This document shows positions 22,222-23,302 of a stretch of 23,302 nucleotides of DNA, in pieces. The notes beneath the pieces were generated by a model, which was given only the letters and a program-made list of their open reading frames with translations, was not told where the DNA came from and did not search any database. A program made the position numbers and the translations under genes. Where the stretch lies: IMG/VR virus record IMGVR_UViG_3300042891_000295, positions 1 to 23,302 of that record, one strand, 5' to 3'. Position 1 is the stretch's first letter, and each line of letters opens with the position of its first letter. This DNA is from a virus.

Positions 22222-23302
22222 TCGAATGAGAATAGTGATGTAAAAGTATTTTCTGTGTTGGTAGCTGACGCGAGATCCCATTCCAACACACCCAGTAAGT
22301 TGTCAACCTTTTGATCCACAACAGTTGCTTCCATTAACGAGTCATCAAACGGTAGTTCTATAAACCATTGTGGTAATCGTTGCTCATCAGTAGGGTATCC
22401 AATTGACGTCCACCCCAAGGCGTTTGACTTGAGTTTACACACAATAGTTTTCATGCCATCAACAATCTGCATGCTATAGTTGTCTGAATTCATTCTGCGC
22501 ATGTTGTTCCAGTTAATAGCAGCCCGCACATGACCTGGCATGTTGGCTTTTCCCAGACGTGCTTCTTCTGCCGCATACTTGGTCAAGTTGTTCACACGCT
22601 TGGGCGACCCTTTTTCCCAGCCTGGCCGCTCTTTGAATTCATACTTGAATTCTCTAATGCGTTCAATAATCTCATCTCGTTGTGTACCTGCTAGTACTCT
22701 ATTTAGAATTTCTAGCAAGAAGTCTTGAATTACTTTGGGTGTGTCACTGCGCTTCAAGTCCAAGCCCATGGCCTTGGTCTTGCCAATCTTGCCATCTACA
22801 TCCAGTCGCTTGCCTTCCAAGTCAATGATGTTTACAGCATAACGTTTCTTGGTAATGAACAAACTGCGGTCAGCAACCAGTTCGCGACCTGCCTTGATTA
22901 GTGAGCCCATGTCTCTTGGGCAGTGAAATGCCTGTTCCATAAAGCCCGGAAAGCTCTCATTCACTTGATCAGCAATTGAGTCATACAGTTGGATGCAAGT
23001 TTCTTTTGACCATTCCATGCGCCCTTCTGCAACTTCTTTTTCCAAGATGGGCCATGCAGAAAAATAGCATGAGTCTGTGTCACCATAGATGATGGCCTTG
23101 CCTGTGTGATCATATTCGCCTGTGATACACTCGTTGATATGAGCATCCATGTGCTTGGCAATTGATCTGCCTGCCAGCGTAGTGGACTGCCCAATGCGCT
23201 TGTCAAAGAATCTACAGCCTGGATTTAGAATAGCACCATACAAACTGTTCAAGTTAATCTTCTTGACCAATTGACGCTTGTCCCAGAACGCAATCTCTTT
23301 AT
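22218..23302 (-). CDS. Family B DNA polymerase, C-terminal part (gp43-like), cut by the right edge
   Basis: The frame continues beyond the window, so only about 361 C-terminal residues are seen. KKINLNSLYGA is motif B (Kx3NSxYG) of the palm/fingers and YGDTDSCYF is motif C with the catalytic aspartates. ITKKRYAVNI is the KKRY motif downstream of it. The C-terminal thumb follows, and the tail TSLFSFE resembles the short hydrophobic clamp-binding ends of T4-type polymerases. This is the replicative polymerase of a T4-like phage, and the clamp gene nearby fits. The stop overlaps the next start. Confidence 0.93.
   Translation of the reverse strand, partial: KEIAFWDKRQLVKKINLNSLYGAILNPGCRFFDKRIGQSTTLAGRSIAKHMDAHINECITGEYDHTGKAIIYGDTDSCYFSAWPILEKEVAEGRMEWSKETCIQLYDSIADQVNESFPGFMEQAFHCPRDMGSLIKAGRELVADRSLFITKKRYAVNIIDLEGKRLDVDGKIGKTKAMGLDLKRSDTPKVIQDFLLEILNRVLAGTQRDEIIERIREFKYEFKERPGWEKGSPKRVNNLTKYAAEEARLGKANMPGHVRAAINWNNMRRMNSDNYSMQIVDGMKTIVCKLKSNALGWTSIGYPTDEQRLPQWFIELPFDDSLMEATVVDQKVDNLLGVLEWDLASATNTENTFTSLFSFE

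Noticed and set aside
1-23302. tRNA genes, CRISPR arrays, insertion sequences or attachment sites
   Set aside because: None seen: gaps between genes are mostly under 80 bases and hold promoters or the homing-endonuclease tail; no repeat-spacer pattern or transposase was found by eye.

Overview
The window looks like part of the genome of a T4-like (Caudoviricetes, myovirus-type) phage, most like those of aquatic bacteria. The grounds are a family B DNA polymerase of the gp43 kind cut by the right edge, a probable gp45-type sliding clamp, a T4 RNase H/FEN-like exonuclease, a MazG-type pyrophosphohydrolase, many small conserved phage-type genes, very tight packing and almost every gene on the minus strand. 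There is no ribosomal, tRNA or transposase gene. The host cannot be told from sequence alone; the sigma70-like promoters and good Shine-Dalgarno sites suggest a Gram-negative bacterium.

Layout, in minus-strand transcription order (right to left): DNA polymerase C-terminal part (23302-22218), methyltransferase-like gene, sliding clamp with its own promoter, a remnant of a homing endonuclease (NUMOD3 repeats), a DpdA-like DNA guanine transglycosylase (20329-18764), an unknown gene, a PD-(D/E)XK-like nuclease, a QueD-like T-fold protein, a small phage protein, then a sugar/glycan block (GT4 glycosyltransferase, small gene, GalE, DegT-type aminotransferase, GT10-like protein, SGNH-like protein, 2OG-Fe(II) oxygenase-like protein). 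A strong promoter at 11765-11793 then leads FolE, a second GT10-like gene and a string of very small genes including an RMF-like one, then HIT. A second strong promoter (8924-8952) leads QueD, the YhhQ-type transporter and a GT-A/methyltransferase fusion. A third, apparently leaderless, promoter leads QueE, a small phage gene, a cytidylyltransferase, a second SGNH-like protein, the RNase H-like exonuclease, MazG and small phage genes. At the left edge one plus-strand gene (a third GT10-like paralogue) overlaps its convergent neighbour by 36 bp, and the first codons of another minus-strand gene run off the edge.

How the genes work together: FolE, QueD and QueE are the first three steps from GTP to 7-carboxy-7-deazaguanine; YhhQ proteins import the later precursors preQ0/preQ1; DpdA-type enzymes swap guanine in DNA for such 7-deazaguanines. 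Together they make a scattered but coherent DNA-modification system that probably shields the phage genome from restriction. No QueC is seen here, so the final base cannot be read off. Next to DpdA, in one translationally coupled string, lie a possible nuclease and a second QueD-like fold protein, which are the best candidates for undescribed parts of the system. The rich set of sugar genes may decorate the virion, the host surface, or (speculatively) the modified base.
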